A stretch of 64,000 nt of DNA, taken from NCBI RefSeq assembly GCF_003058225.1, contig NZ_QBUG01000004.1, forward strand, positions 310,001 to 374,000, in the 5' to 3' direction. The position numbers and the translations under genes are program-made. Below are positions 8,674-17,621 of this stretch, piece by piece (position 1 is the first letter of the stretch; each line of letters begins with the position of its first letter). The notes below the pieces were generated by a model that worked only from the letters and a program-made list of their open reading frames with translations, did not search any database and was not told the origin of the DNA. Origin of the DNA: Promicromonospora sp. AC04. Its GTDB lineage: Bacteria; Actinomycetota; Actinomycetes; Actinomycetales; Cellulomonadaceae.

Positions 8674-8727
8674 ACTGTGGCGAGGTAGAACCAGGGCATC
8701 GCGCTCTGGTCCTACTTCGCCACAGCT
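8674..8727. terminator. Palindromic element between gpmA and mshA (bidirectional terminator-like repeat)
   Basis: Arms 8674-8697 (ACTGTGGCGAGGTAGAACCA and on) and 8703-8727 pair over about 23 bp with three mismatches or wobbles and a 5-nt loop. A further outer pair, GCCGAGG (8663-8669) and CCTCGGC (8744-8750), and a second partial copy of CGCCACA (8734-8740) nest around it. It lies between the converging ends of gpmA and mshA. Its core is shared with the element at 61981-62048. Confidence 0.65.
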
Positions 8728-8758
8728 CTAATTCGCCACATGACCTCGGCGCAGCTCG

Positions 8759-10129
8759 TTATCTCGCGGTGTGGTGTTTTCTTGCCTGCTCGTAGACGTC
8801 CAGCATCTCGTCGGCCGCGCGGTCCCAGCCGAACCTGGTAGCCGACTCACGGGCGCCCACGGCCAGGCGGGCGCGCAGCTCGTCGTCGTCCAGGAGGCTC
8901 TTGAGGACCAGGGCCCAGGTCTCGGGCTCGTGGTCGGGCACGAGGACGCCGGAGACGCCGTCCTCGACGACCGTGCACAGGCCGCCCACCGCCGCCGCCA
9001 CGACCGGCGTACCCGACGCCTGGGCCTCCGCCGCGACCAGGCCGAACGACTCGCTGTGCGACGGCACCGCCACCAGGTCGGCCGCCCGGAAGTAGCCGGC
9101 CAGCGCCTGCTGCGGCACCGGGGGCCGCACGCGCACGTGCGCGGCCACCCCCTCCTGGTAGGCGAGCGCCTCGAGCTCGCGGACGGCGGTCGGGCGCCCG
9201 GAGGCGCCGCCCAGCACCACGAGCAGCGGCGGCTGCCCGCCCCCTTCCGACCAGACCCGCTCCCCCAGCGCCCGCACCAGCACGTCGGGCCCCTTGAGCA
9301 GCTGCACGCGCCCCGCGAACAGGACGATCTTCCGGTCCACCGGCAGTGCGAGCCGCTCGCGCAGCTCGGCCCGCTGCCGGTCACGGTCCGCAGGGTGCTG
9401 CGCCGCGGGGTCCCGCTCCGCCGGGTCCTGCGCCGCCGGATCCCGCTCCGCGTCGTCGGGCAGCGGGGAGAACACCCCGAGGTCCACCCCGGGCTGCACC
9501 ACGTGGACCAGGTCGGGGTCGGCGTGGTAGTCGCGCACCAGGTCGGCGGCCTCCTGGTCCGTGTTGGCGACCAGCGCGTCGGCCTCGGCGACCACCTGCT
9601 CCTCGCCGATGATCCGGCCCTGCGGCTCGGGTGCGTCCCCCGGCGCGAGGGAGGCGTTCTTCACGCGCGCCATGGTGTGCATGGTGTGCACCAGCGGCAC
9701 GTCCCAGCGCTCCGCCGCGATCCAGCCCACCTGGCCGGACAGCCAGTAGTGCGTGTGCAGCACGTCGTACCAGCCCTCGGGGCGGTGCGCCTCGGCGCGC
9801 AGCAGGCCCGCGGCGAACGCGCAGAGCTGTCCGGGCAGGTCGTTCTTGTCCAGCCCCTCGTACGGCCCGGCGGACACGTGGATGACGCGAATGCCGGGTT
9901 CGGGGTCGGTCACCTTGGGCTGGGCCGACGACGTCGCCCGCGTGTAGATCTCCACCTGCGCGCCACGCCGGGCGAGCGCCCGGGACAGCTCCAGCACGTA
10001 CACGTTCATGCCGCCGGCGTCGCCCGTGCCGGGCTGCTCCAGCGGCGAGGTGTGCACGGAGACCATCGCGATCCGGAGCGGGCGGGCCGCGTCCGGCTCG
10101 ACGAGGTCTGGCGGCAGGCTGTCGCGCAT
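8759..10129 (-). CDS. mshA: D-inositol-3-phosphate glycosyltransferase MshA
   Basis: Catalyses the first step of mycothiol synthesis, transferring GlcNAc from UDP-GlcNAc to inositol 3-phosphate. The 456-residue GT4/GT-B protein has [16 protein letters not shown] and [17 protein letters not shown] at the N-terminus, [16 protein letters not shown], and [20 protein letters not shown] with the E-x7-E sugar-nucleotide motif. Start ATG 10129 has GGAGG upstream and overlaps the stop of the lactonase gene (TGATG), so the two are coupled. An acidic insert between the two Rossmann lobes repeats ERDPAAQ-type units and looks dispensable. Mycothiol is the main low-molecular-weight thiol of actinobacteria, which supports the taxonomic call. 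Confidence 0.9.
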   Translation of the reverse strand: MRDSLPPDLVEPDAARPLRIAMVSVHTSPLEQPGTGDAGGMNVYVLELSRALARRGAQVEIYTRATSSAQPKVTDPEPGIRVIHVSAGPYEGLDKNDLPGQLCAFAAGLLRAEAHRPEGWYDVLHTHYWLSGQVGWIAAERWDVPLVHTMHTMARVKNASLAPGDAPEPQGRIIGEEQVVAEADALVANTDQEAADLVRDYHADPDLVHVVQPGVDLGVFSPLPDDAERDPAAQDPAERDPAAQHPADRDRQRAELRERLALPVDRKIVLFAGRVQLLKGPDVLVRALGERVWSEGGGQPPLLVVLGGASGRPTAVRELEALAYQEGVAAHVRVRPPVPQQALAGYFRAADLVAVPSHSESFGLVAAEAQASGTPVVAAAVGGLCTVVEDGVSGVLVPDHEPETWALVLKSLLDDDELRARLAVGARESATRFGWDRAADEMLDVYEQARKHHTAR

Positions 10130-11229
10130 CACGCCTCCAGGACGCACGCTGGCACGGGCAGCTCCAGTCGGTCCGTGATCTCACCCTTGCCCGACGCGCG
10201 GTCGAGCCGGATCGCGACCAGCTCGTCGGTGTTCTGCGCCGCCACGACCACGAGGTCGCCGTCGGCCAGGACCGCGTGGTGGCGCGGCCACGCGCCCGCA
10301 CCGAGCGGGACGTCGCAGACGTTTTCGATGACCAGGTGCCCGACCGCGCCGGGTACGGAGTCGTCAAGGCCGTCCGGTGTCGCGGCCGCGTCACGCACCC
10401 GGAGCACCGACAGGACGTCCGGGCCGCGCACGCCCACGTGCACGAGGTCGCCGGCGACGGTGAGGTGCGAGGGGTACCCGGCGGCGCCGTCGGACATGGT
10501 GCGCCCGGTGATCGCCACCGAGCCGACGTGTTCCAGCCTGCCCGGCCCGGCCGGGACCAGGACGTGCAGGCGGCAGTCGAGCTCGCCGACGAGCAGGATC
10601 GTGCCGTCGGGCAGCTCGACCAGGTGGCGCGGGCCCGTGCCGGGCGGCAGGACGGCGGCCACCTGGCCGCCCGGCGCCTCGGGGACGCCCGACGGGCCGG
10701 AGCCGTCGAGCGGGTAGGTGCGCAGCTCGTCGGTGCCGAGGTCGGACACGAGGACGCGGTCCCCCCACACGTGCACGAAGTGGGCGTGCGGCCCCTCCTG
10801 CCGGTCCGCGACCGGGCCCGTTCCCGCATGCGGGAACGTCCGCGGCGCGCCGAGCGCGCCGTCCCCGGCCAGCGGCACGACGGCGGCGACGCCGTCGCCG
10901 TAGTTCGCGACCCAGGCCGCGGTGTCGGTGGCCACCACGTGGCACGGGCCCGAACCGCCCGAGGCGGCCGTGCCCGCTGGGGCGAGCGCGCCGGCGTCGG
11001 ACACGTGGAAGGACGCGAGGGCGCCGGGCTCGGACTCGGTCACCGTCACGAGCGTGCGACCCGACGGGTCCAGCGCGAGGAACGACGGCGAGGCGACCGG
11101 CGCGACCAGCTCGCCGCCCGCGAACTTTCCGCTCGGGCCGATGGCGACGCGCCAGATGCCCTCACCGGTGCCCGGCCCGGCGTCTGCCTTGGGGTAGGTG
11201 CCGATCCACAGGGCGGAGGGGATAGTCAT
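10129..11229 (-). CDS. Lactonase family protein (seven-bladed beta-propeller, 6-phosphogluconolactonase-like)
   Basis: The 366-residue product belongs to the lactonase/Pgl beta-propeller family. It has the opening [10 protein letters not shown], repeated blade segments, the GPHAHFVHV segment and the [13 protein letters not shown] segment that carry the family's likely active-site histidines and arginine. Members hydrolyse 6-phosphogluconolactone or other lactones; which substrate applies here is not certain. No signal peptide is visible, so it is probably cytosolic. The start ATG 11229 has no ribosome binding site, but TAGGCT ends six bases before it, indicating a leaderless message. It overlaps mshA by one base, so it probably drives mshA expression. 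Confidence 0.8.
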   Translation of the reverse strand: MTIPSALWIGTYPKADAGPGTGEGIWRVAIGPSGKFAGGELVAPVASPSFLALDPSGRTLVTVTESEPGALASFHVSDAGALAPAGTAASGGSGPCHVVATDTAAWVANYGDGVAAVVPLAGDGALGAPRTFPHAGTGPVADRQEGPHAHFVHVWGDRVLVSDLGTDELRTYPLDGSGPSGVPEAPGGQVAAVLPPGTGPRHLVELPDGTILLVGELDCRLHVLVPAGPGRLEHVGSVAITGRTMSDGAAGYPSHLTVAGDLVHVGVRGPDVLSVLRVRDAAATPDGLDDSVPGAVGHLVIENVCDVPLGAGAWPRHHAVLADGDLVVVAAQNTDELVAIRLDRASGKGEITDRLELPVPACVLEA

Positions 11230-11235
11230 GCGATC

Positions 11236-11241
11236 AGCCTA
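11236..11241 (-). promoter_or_regulatory. -10 box for leaderless lactonase-mshA operon
   Basis: TAGGCT on the minus strand ends six bases before the ATG at 11229, placing the transcription start at or next to the start codon. No Shine-Dalgarno sequence is present. Confidence 0.5.
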
Positions 11242-11277
11242 ATGACGTCCGAGGCGTGCTTCGGCCGGAATGCACGA

Positions 11278-11313
11278 CGCCCCGGCCGCCCCTCGATGAG
11301 GGGCACCGGGGCG
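11278..11313 (-). terminator. Hairpin terminator after lsr2
   Basis: CGCCCCGG (11278-11285) pairs with CCGGGGCG (11306-11313). Inside it CCCCTC-GAT-GAGGGG forms a second perfect stem. It begins 28 nt past the lsr2 stop on the minus strand and precedes the divergent lactonase promoter. Confidence 0.75.
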
Positions 11314-11340
11314 CACTGGGCCGTCGTGACTGCGTCGGCG

Positions 11341-11670
11341 TCAGCCGTTCGCCTTCGCGTAGGCGTCCTGGACCTCTGCCGCGATACGGCCACGGTCACT
11401 TACCGTGTAGCCGTTCGCCTTGGCCCATTCACGGACCGCGGCGGTGTCGCTGCCGGAACGGGACCGTCGCGTAGTGGCGGTCCGCGCAACCGGCGACTTC
11501 ACCTTGCGTGCGTGACCGACCCACGTTGCGAGCGCGTCACGCAGCTGAGTCGCGTGCTCGGCGTTGAGGTCGATCTCGTAGGAGACGCCGTCGAGGCCGA
11601 AGTTCACGGTCTCGTCGGCGGAACCGCCAATGACGTCATCTTCGAGAACAAGCTGAACCTTCTGAACCAT
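11341..11670 (-). CDS. lsr2: Nucleoid-associated protein Lsr2
   Basis: Lsr2 is the actinobacterial H-NS-like protein that bridges DNA and silences AT-rich genes. The 109-residue product has the N-terminal dimerisation domain (MVQKVQLVLEDDV, then GLDGVSYEIDLN), a basic linker rich in Arg and Thr, and the C-terminal DNA-binding helices with VREWAKANGYTVSDRGRI. The usual AT-hook-like RGR triplet is present in SDRGRI. Start ATG 11670 has AAGGGAAG upstream; the longer frame is not Lsr2-like. Its own upstream region (11671-11845) is unusually AT-rich, fitting autoregulation by Lsr2. It follows lysS and a small membrane-protein gene. Confidence 0.96.
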   Translation of the reverse strand: MVQKVQLVLEDDVIGGSADETVNFGLDGVSYEIDLNAEHATQLRDALATWVGHARKVKSPVARTATTRRSRSGSDTAAVREWAKANGYTVSDRGRIAAEVQDAYAKANG

Positions 11671-11715
11671 ACGGGTGCTTCCCTTCCGCGCCACAAATTC
11701 CGGGGTTAGTTCGCG

Positions 11716-11745
11716 AGCATGCCGCACTCAATCTTGACATGTCAA
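11716..11745 (-). promoter_or_regulatory. lsr2 promoter with palindromic -35 region
   Basis: On the minus strand a consensus TTGACA (11745-11740) is followed after 18 nt by CATGCT (11721-11716). The -35 box is half of a perfect 12-bp palindrome TTGACATGTCAA (11734-11745), so TTGACA reads on both strands and may also serve as an operator. The predicted 5' UTR is about 38 nt and carries the ribosome binding site. Confidence 0.6.
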
Positions 11746-11845
11746 TAATGAGCATGTGACACCGATCACGAAAAATTCACCCGAGACGGTGAACTACGCG
11801 GATTTGATCTGCGAAGACGGGTGCGGATAACCTCGGCCGCGCGGA

Positions 11846-12028
11846 TCAGCGCGAAGCGGAATTCTCCGTGTTTTCCGCCGCTGCCGCGATCGCGTCGCGG
11901 TCCATTCGCTCGAGAGCCTCACGCTCGTGGCGGTCCGCCCGGATGATCTTGCGCATCGCAAACCAGAACAACAGGCCGACGCCCACTGAGGGCGTGAGCC
12001 CGGCGAGCACCGCAAGCGTCATATCCAT
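11846..12028 (-). CDS. Small single-pass membrane protein
   Basis: A 60-residue protein starting MDMTLAVLAGLTPSVGVG. Residues 3-25 form one hydrophobic helix, followed by a basic, then highly charged cytoplasmic tail (RKIIRADRHEREALERMD). I do not recognise a named family; short proteins of this design occur between lysS and lsr2 in related actinobacteria as far as I recall. GAGG precedes the start at workable spacing; a GTG one codon earlier could also serve. It lies 39 nt after lysS on the same strand and upstream of the lsr2 promoter. Function unknown; it might be a membrane anchor or a regulator of a partner protein. Confidence 0.6.
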   Translation of the reverse strand: MDMTLAVLAGLTPSVGVGLLFWFAMRKIIRADRHEREALERMDRDAIAAAAENTENSASR

Positions 12029-12067
12029 CACAAGATCCTCACAAACTCATCTGCGCGGTCGAATTCC

Positions 12068-13597
12068 TCAGGCCTGCGGCTTCACCAGCGGGAAAAGGAT
12101 GGTCTCCCGGATGCCCTGGCCGGTCAGCGCCATGAGCAGACGGTCGATGCCCATGCCCATTCCGCCCGAAGGCGGCATCGCGAATTCCATCGCGGTCAGG
12201 AAGTCCTCGTCCAGCAGCATGGCCTCGTCGTCGCCGGCAGCGGCCATCCTGGCCTGCGCCTCGAAGCGCTGCCGCTGGACCACGGGGTCGACGAGCTCGG
12301 AATAGCCCGTGGCCAGCTCGAAACCGCGCACGTACAGGTCCCACTTCTCGACCTGGCCCTTTTCCGAGCGGTGGTCGCGGGTGAGGGGTGACGTCTCGAC
12401 GGGAAAGTCCCGCACGAACGTCGGCGCCGTCAGGTGGTCGCCCACCTGGTGCTCCCAGAGGGTCTCGACGAGCTTTCCGTGATTCAGGATCTTCTTGTTG
12501 CCGACCTCGACATCGAGCCGCTGGGCGATCTTCTCGAGTTCCTCCGCAGAGGTGTCGGCGGTGATCTCCTCGCCCAGGCTTTCGGAGAGCGAGTCGTACA
12601 TCCGCAGGTTTGCCCATTCCCCGCCCAGCTCGTACTCGGAACCGTCCGCAAGAGGCACGAGCGTGGTGCCGAGAACGTCCTGCGCGGCGGTCTGCACCAG
12701 ATCCTGGGTGAGAGCGCCGATGGTGTTGTAATCACCGTAGGCCTCGTACGCCTCGAGCATGGCGAACTCCGGCGAGTGCGACGAGTCCGCGCCCTCGTTA
12801 CGGAAGTTCCGGTTGATCTCGAAAACCTTCTCGACGCCGCCGACGACCGCCTTCTTCAGGAAGATCTCAGGCGCGATGCGCAGGAAGAGCTCCAGGTCGT
12901 ACGCATTCATGTGCGTCGAGAAAGGCCGCGCCGACGCGCCCGAGGCAATGGTCTGCAGCATCGGCGTCTCTACCTCGAGAAAGCTGCGGCGGTAAAAATT
13001 CTCCCGCAGAGAACGCACCACGCCGGCACGCAGGCGCACCATGTCGCGCGCGGCAGGGCGGGCGATCAGGTCCACGTAACGCTGGCGGACCCGCGCCTCT
13101 TCGGAAAGGTCCTTGTGCAGCACAGGGAGCGGGCGCAGCGCCTTGGCCGCCATCCGCCACTCGTCGGCGAAGATGCTCAGCTCGCCGCGCCTCGACGCGC
13201 CGGCGCGGCCGTGCAGGAAGAGGTGGTCGCCCAGGTCGACGTCGGTCTTGAACGCCGCCAGTGCCTCCTCGCCGAGCACGGCCAGGCTCAGCATGCCCTG
13301 GAGGCGGTTGCCCTCGCCGTCCTGCAGCGTGACGAAGCACAGCTTGCCGCCGATGCGGATGAACACCACCCGGCCCGCGACGCCCACCACGTCGTCCGTC
13401 TCCTGGCCGGCCTCGAGGTGCCCGTACTTCGCCCGGACCTCGGCGATGGTGTGGGTGACCGGGACGGTGACCGGGTAGGCCTCGACACCCTGCGCCAGGA
13501 GGCGCTCACGCTTCTCGCGCCGGATCCGCAGCTGCTCGGGCAGGTCGTCGGTCGGCGGGGTCGCGGCGCTGGAGGCAGCGGGGTTCTCGGTCGTCAC
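12068..13597 (-). CDS. lysS: Lysine--tRNA ligase, class II
   Basis: Charges tRNA-Lys with lysine for translation. The 509-residue product has an N-terminal OB-fold anticodon-binding domain (about 60-165) and a class II catalytic core: [10 protein letters not shown] (motif 1), [14 protein letters not shown] (motif 2) and [15 protein letters not shown] (motif 3). The start is GTG 13597. There is no ribosome binding site, but TAGAAT ends seven bases before it, consistent with a leaderless transcript. Third codon positions appear somewhat less GC-biased here than in neighbouring genes, and the lower-GC stretch continues into lsr2; this is a visual impression and not measured. It converges on no gene and lies just downstream of nadC. 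Confidence 0.96.
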   Translation of the reverse strand: MTTENPAASSAATPPTDDLPEQLRIRREKRERLLAQGVEAYPVTVPVTHTIAEVRAKYGHLEAGQETDDVVGVAGRVVFIRIGGKLCFVTLQDGEGNRLQGMLSLAVLGEEALAAFKTDVDLGDHLFLHGRAGASRRGELSIFADEWRMAAKALRPLPVLHKDLSEEARVRQRYVDLIARPAARDMVRLRAGVVRSLRENFYRRSFLEVETPMLQTIASGASARPFSTHMNAYDLELFLRIAPEIFLKKAVVGGVEKVFEINRNFRNEGADSSHSPEFAMLEAYEAYGDYNTIGALTQDLVQTAAQDVLGTTLVPLADGSEYELGGEWANLRMYDSLSESLGEEITADTSAEELEKIAQRLDVEVGNKKILNHGKLVETLWEHQVGDHLTAPTFVRDFPVETSPLTRDHRSEKGQVEKWDLYVRGFELATGYSELVDPVVQRQRFEAQARMAAAGDDEAMLLDEDFLTAMEFAMPPSGGMGMGIDRLLMALTGQGIRETILFPLVKPQA

Positions 13598-13604
13598 GGA
13601 TGCG

Positions 13605-13610
13605 ATTCTA
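13605..13610 (-). promoter_or_regulatory. -10 box of leaderless lysS
   Basis: TAGAAT, close to the TATAAT consensus, ends seven bases upstream of the GTG at 13597 on the minus strand. No ribosome binding site is present. Confidence 0.55.
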
Positions 13611-13671
13611 TCGGGGGTACAAGCTCAAATTTCCCGCTGTGACGCACGGCGCTCGGCCGTGCACCGGCGGC

Positions 13672-14601
13672 TCAGGCCCGGAGATCCAGGGCCAGGTCCA
13701 GGATCGGGGCGCTGTGGGTCAGGGCGCCGACCGACAGGAAGTCCACGCCCGTTGCCGCGACCTTCCGCGCCCGGTCGAGCGTCAGGTTGCCGGTCGCCTC
13801 GAGCTCGACGTGCGCCGGGACGCCGTCGTGCCCCTCCCGGGCGCGGACGGCGGCGACCGTCTCGGCGAGGAGGCCGGGCTCCATGTTGTCGAGCAGCAGG
13901 AAGTCCGCGCCCGAGGCCAGCGCCTCCAGGGCCTGGGCGGTCGTATCGGCCTCGACCTGCACCTGCACGTCCGGGAATCTCTCGCGGACGGCGCGGATCG
14001 CGGCGGCGACCGACCCGGCGGCGACCACGTGGTTGTCCTTGACCATGGCGACGTCGTACAGGCCCATGCGCTTGTTGGTGCCGCCGCCTGCGCGCACCGC
14101 GTACTTCTGCAGGGCGCGCAGGCCCGGCGTGGTCTTGCGGGTGTCGAGCACCTGCGCGCCCGTGCCCGCGAGCTCGCGCGCGAAGGCGCGGGTCGCGGTC
14201 GCGACGCCGGACGCGCGGCTCGCCAGGTTGAGCAGGGTCCGCTCGGCCACGAGCAGCACCTGGGTGCGGCCCTCCAGCGCCGCCAGGACCTGGCCCGCGG
14301 TCACGGCGTCGCCGTCCTGCGCGTGGAAGGTGACCTCCGGGGCCGGCAGGCCCAGCCGGGCCGCCACCTGGTCCAGGACCTCCGGCACCACCACAAGGCC
14401 CGCGACGACGCCGTCCTCGCGCGCCACGAGCTCCGCCACTCCGGTGGCCGACGGCGGGATGGTCGCCTGCGAGGTCACGTCCCGGCCCGGGGCAGGGCCG
14501 AGGTCCTCGTCGAGGGCGACCTCGACGACCCGGGCGACCCAGGCGGCGTCGAGCCCAGGGGTGACCGTGGAGGGGGTGGCGAAGACGGGAAGGCTGCTCA
14601 C
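13672..14601 (-). CDS. nadC: Nicotinate-nucleotide diphosphorylase (carboxylating), quinolinate phosphoribosyltransferase
   Basis: Converts quinolinate and PRPP to nicotinate mononucleotide, the third step of de novo NAD synthesis. The 309-residue product shows the family motifs [56 protein letters not shown] and [13 protein letters not shown]. The start is GTG 14601, overlapping the stop of the GntR regulator by GTGA. A much longer open frame extends upstream, but it crosses three other genes and is not real. nadC is normally next to nadB; here nadB lies 7 kb away at 21768-23441 with a 5-oxoproline module between, so nadC expression now depends on the regulator's promoter or an internal one. 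Confidence 0.95.
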   Translation of the reverse strand: MSSLPVFATPSTVTPGLDAAWVARVVEVALDEDLGPAPGRDVTSQATIPPSATGVAELVAREDGVVAGLVVVPEVLDQVAARLGLPAPEVTFHAQDGDAVTAGQVLAALEGRTQVLLVAERTLLNLASRASGVATATRAFARELAGTGAQVLDTRKTTPGLRALQKYAVRAGGGTNKRMGLYDVAMVKDNHVVAAGSVAAAIRAVRERFPDVQVQVEADTTAQALEALASGADFLLLDNMEPGLLAETVAAVRAREGHDGVPAHVELEATGNLTLDRARKVAATGVDFLSVGALTHSAPILDLALDLRA

Positions 14602-15266
14602 TGGCCCACCGTATCCGCGGCGTCGGCTGCGCCGGCGTCGTCGACCATGGTCTGGAGCGTCCGCTCCGAGTCCGCGAGGTAGCGGTTCAGGTCGGCCGCG
14701 GCGCCGTCGGCGTCGCCGGCCAGGAAGCGGCGCAGCAGGCCGGCGTTGCGGTCGACGAAGCCGTCGAAGAACGCGCCGTTGTCGCCCAGCAGGCCGAACG
14801 ACAGGCGCAGCTCGGCGGAGAGGTTCGCGTGCACGCGGTCGAGGCGGGGGCTGCCCGCGAGCGCCACGATCCCCGAGTGGAACCGCATGTTGGCGGCGGC
14901 GATGTCGCGCCAGTCGCCGCCGAGCCGGGCTGCGAGGGCCGCGTCGACGGCGTCCCGCATCATGCGGGCTCCCGGGTGGGCCGGGTCGCCCGCGGCGAGC
15001 ACCGGTACCTCGATGAGCCGCCGGACGCGGTAGATGTCGACGATGTCGGCGAGGGCGGGCTTCGCGACGGCGACGCCCGCGTTGGGCCGCCGGACCAGGA
15101 GGCCCTCGTGGACCAGGATGCGGAAGGCCTCGCGCAGGGTGTTGCGGGAGACGTCGAGCGACTCGCTCACCGACTGCTCCGAGAGCCGCTGTCCGGGGGT
15201 CAGCCGTCCGGTGACGATGAGCTCGCGGATGGCGTCTGCGCTGCGTTCTGCGCGGTCCGGCTTCAC
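14598..15266 (-). CDS. GntR-family transcriptional regulator (FCD subfamily)
   Basis: A 222-residue regulator. The N-terminal winged helix (about 5-70) has [24 protein letters not shown] as its helix-turn-helix. The all-helical C-terminal FCD ligand domain (about 80-205) includes [17 protein letters not shown] with the metal/ligand histidine. It is divergent from the transporter-pxpA-pxpBC-biotin carboxylase operon, so it most likely controls that operon in response to 5-oxoproline or a related acid; this is inference from position. The start is GTG 15266, with TAGACT ending six bases before it and no ribosome binding site (leaderless). Its stop overlaps the nadC start. Confidence 0.85.
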   Translation of the reverse strand: MKPDRAERSADAIRELIVTGRLTPGQRLSEQSVSESLDVSRNTLREAFRILVHEGLLVRRPNAGVAVAKPALADIVDIYRVRRLIEVPVLAAGDPAHPGARMMRDAVDAALAARLGGDWRDIAAANMRFHSGIVALAGSPRLDRVHANLSAELRLSFGLLGDNGAFFDGFVDRNAGLLRRFLAGDADGAAADLNRYLADSERTLQTMVDDAGAADAADTVGQ

Positions 15267-15272
15267 GGGGCC

Positions 15273-15341
15273 AGTCTACGGACCGCTTGGGCCGGTGCTG
15301 GCGGCCTGGCCACCCTTCGCCCGGACGGTTCGTTGAACAAT
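15273..15341 (-). promoter_or_regulatory. gntR promoter and first candidate operator
   Basis: TAGACT (15278-15273) is a -10 box six bases before the GTG of the regulator. Upstream, at 15332-15341, the plus strand reads GTTGAACAAT, whose core TTGAACAA has TTG/CAA symmetry. The same ten bases recur at 15462-15471 on the transporter side. Confidence 0.45.
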
Positions 15342-15461
15342 GCGACGGCGTTGGGCGCGAGAGGGACTCATCGCGGGGGTTGTGCGCCAGCAGTGGAGCC
15401 GTGTCATGATCGACAAGGTCTCGCAATACGGATGAAACAACCAAGCGAGACCATCCTGACT

Positions 15462-15471
15462 GTTGAACAAT
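15462..15471 (+). promoter_or_regulatory. Second candidate GntR operator, upstream of the transporter operon
   Basis: An exact second copy of GTTGAACAAT, 130 bp from the first. It lies 30 nt before the transporter start, where bound protein would block transcription. Two identical copies inside one 235-bp divergent region support a shared regulator site. Confidence 0.45.
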
Positions 15472-15501
15472 CCGGCTCACCACAACGACCAGGAGGACGC
15501 C

Positions 15502-16779
15502 ATGTCCGACACGAGCCACGAGCCCGCGACCACGCCCGCCGAAGCGCCGCCGGAAACCTCGCCGGCCGGGGTCGGACGGTTCGCGTCCGCACGGCGCCGC
15601 TCCCTGCTGGGCGCCCTCTTCCTCATGGCGACGTCCGCCATCGGACCTGGCTTCATCACCCAGACCGCCACCTTCACCCAGCAGCTCGGCGCCGCGTTCG
15701 CGTTCGGCATCCTGGCCTCGATCCTCCTGGACCTGGCCGTACAGATGAACGTGTGGCGCATGATCACGCTGACCGGCAAACGCGCGAGCGTGCTGGCCAA
15801 CGACGCCCTGCCGGGCAGCGGCTACGTGCTGGCCGTGCTCATCGTCTTCGGCGGCCTGATCTTCAACATCGGCAACACCGCGGGCGCCGGCCTGGGCCTG
15901 AACGCCCTGTTCGGCCTCGACCCCCGGATCGGCGGGGCGATCAGCGCCGTCATCGCCATCGCGATCTTCCTCGCCAAGCGCGCCGGGGCCGTCGTCGACC
16001 GGGTGGTGATCGTCGCCGGCGTGGTGATGATCGTGCTCACCGTGATCATCGCGATCCTGTCCGACCCGCCCGTCGGCGACGCGATCAGGCAGACCGTGCT
16101 GCCCGACACCGTCGACTTCGCCACCATCACCACGATCGTGGGCGGCACCGTGGGCGGGTACATCACGTACGCGGGTGCGCACAAGCTGCTCGACTCCGGC
16201 ACGGCGGGCCCCGAGCACATCGCCGAGGTGAACCGGGCGGCCGTCAACGGGATCCTCGTCACCGGCATCATGCGGTACGTGCTGTTCCTGGCGATCCTCG
16301 GCGTCGTCGCCTCCGGCGTCGTGCTGGACGTGGCCGGCAACCCGGCCGCCGACGCGTTCTCCGCGGCGGCCGGCGAGACCGGCCTGCGCATCTTCGGCGC
16401 GGTGTTCTGGATCGCGGCGATCACCAGCGTCATCGGGTCGGCCTACACGTCGGTCTCGTTCCTGCCCGTGTTCTCCGCCAGGATCACGGGCCGGGCCGCC
16501 GACCTGTGGACGGTGGGCTTCATCGTCGTCTCGCTGGTGATCTACCTGGCGATCGGCACGGCGCCCGCCACCCTGCTCGTTTTTGTGGGCGGTGTGAACG
16601 GCCTCATCCTGCCCATCGGCCTGACCCTGTTCATGTACATCGGCTGGTTCCGCGGCTCGCTCCTGGGCAGCCTTCGCTACCCGCGGTGGCTCCTGGTGGT
16701 CGGAACCCTGGCCGCCGTGGTCACCTGGTACATGGCGGTCAACGCGGTGGGCCCGATCTTCGACCTGCTGTCCGCCTGA
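15502..16779 (+). CDS. NRAMP-related membrane transporter (YcsG-like)
   Basis: A 425-residue membrane protein with about eleven hydrophobic segments, related to NRAMP metal transporters. The first helix reads [10 protein letters not shown] where metal-carrying NRAMPs have the DPGN metal ligand motif, so the usual divalent-metal site looks absent. This subgroup is typically encoded with pxpA/pxpB/pxpC genes (for example ycsG in Bacillus), so I infer that it imports 5-oxoproline or a related compound rather than manganese. Start ATG 15502 has AGGAGG at ideal spacing; an ATG 39 nt upstream is less likely. It is the first gene of a four-gene plus-strand operon and is divergent from the GntR regulator. 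Confidence 0.82.
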   Translation: MSDTSHEPATTPAEAPPETSPAGVGRFASARRRSLLGALFLMATSAIGPGFITQTATFTQQLGAAFAFGILASILLDLAVQMNVWRMITLTGKRASVLANDALPGSGYVLAVLIVFGGLIFNIGNTAGAGLGLNALFGLDPRIGGAISAVIAIAIFLAKRAGAVVDRVVIVAGVVMIVLTVIIAILSDPPVGDAIRQTVLPDTVDFATITTIVGGTVGGYITYAGAHKLLDSGTAGPEHIAEVNRAAVNGILVTGIMRYVLFLAILGVVASGVVLDVAGNPAADAFSAAAGETGLRIFGAVFWIAAITSVIGSAYTSVSFLPVFSARITGRAADLWTVGFIVVSLVIYLAIGTAPATLLVFVGGVNGLILPIGLTLFMYIGWFRGSLLGSLRYPRWLLVVGTLAAVVTWYMAVNAVGPIFDLLSA

Positions 16780-16835
16780 GCTCCGGCCGGGCACCTCGAC
16801 ACACTGATCTCGACGAACTGACAAGGAAACGCACC

Positions 16836-17621
16836 ATGAGCGCCGTCGACCTGAACAGCGACCTCGGCGAGGGCTTCGGGCGGTGGAGCCTCGGCGACGA
16901 CGAGCAGATGCTCGGCATCGTCTCCAGCGCCAACGTCGCCTGCGGGTTCCACGCCGGGGACCCGGCGTCCATCCGCCGCACCGTGCGGTCCGCCGTGGCG
17001 CACGGCGTCACCATCGGCGCGCACGTCGGCTACCGCGACCTGGCCGGGTTCGGCCGCCGCAACATGGACGTCCCCGACGACGAGCTCGAGGCCGACATCG
17101 TCTATCAGATCGGCGCGCTCCGCGGCCTGGCCGACGCCGAGGGCGCTACCGTCACCTACGTGAAGCCGCACGGCGCGCTGTACAACACGGCGGCGGTGGA
17201 CGAGCGGGTCGCCCGGGCCGTCGCGGCGGCCGTCGCCGCCGTCGACCCTGGGCTGGTGCTGCTGGGGCTGCCCGGGAGCGTGGCTCTCGCGGCGGGCGAG
17301 GCGGCCGGGCTCGCGACGGCAACCGAGGCCTTCGCGGACCGCGCGTACACCCCGGAGGGTCGCCTGGTCTCGCGGCGAGAGCCGGGTTCCGTGCTGCACG
17401 ACGCCGACGACGTCGCACGCCGCATGCTCCGCCTCGTCACCGAGGGCGTGGTGACCGCGGTGGACGGGTCCGACGTCGCCGTGCGCGCCGACTCGGTGTG
17501 CGTGCACGGCGACTCCCCCGGCGCCGTCGCCATGGCCCGGCGGATCCGCGAGGTGTTCGACGCCGAGGGCATCCGGCTCGCGGCGTTCGCCCCGGCGGCG
17601 GGCAGCGGCGCCGCAGCGTGA
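16836..17621 (+). CDS. pxpA: 5-oxoprolinase subunit A (LamB/YcsF family)
   Basis: PxpA is the LamB/YcsF subunit of the prokaryotic ATP-dependent 5-oxoprolinase, which opens the pyroglutamate ring to glutamate together with PxpB and PxpC. The 261-residue protein begins with the family signature [11 protein letters not shown] and continues with [38 protein letters not shown] and [17 protein letters not shown]. These Asp, His and Glu residues line the predicted active site. AAGGAAA precedes the ATG at 16836. Its TGA overlaps the ATG of pxpBC by one base, so synthesis is coupled. Confidence 0.93.
   Translation: MSAVDLNSDLGEGFGRWSLGDDEQMLGIVSSANVACGFHAGDPASIRRTVRSAVAHGVTIGAHVGYRDLAGFGRRNMDVPDDELEADIVYQIGALRGLADAEGATVTYVKPHGALYNTAAVDERVARAVAAAVAAVDPGLVLLGLPGSVALAAGEAAGLATATEAFADRAYTPEGRLVSRREPGSVLHDADDVARRMLRLVTEGVVTAVDGSDVAVRADSVCVHGDSPGAVAMARRIREVFDAEGIRLAAFAPAAGSGAAA

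Noticed and set aside
13672-16824. A 1050-codon open frame on the minus strand
   Set aside because: Only its 3' third is nadC. The rest is antisense to gntR, the transporter and the intergenic region, and is composed of Arg/Gly/Asp-rich shadow sequence.
14829-17621. A 930-codon open frame on the plus strand
   Set aside because: Only the last 262 codons (from 16836) are PxpA, with a ribosome binding site and the LamB/YcsF signature. The upstream part is out of frame with real genes.
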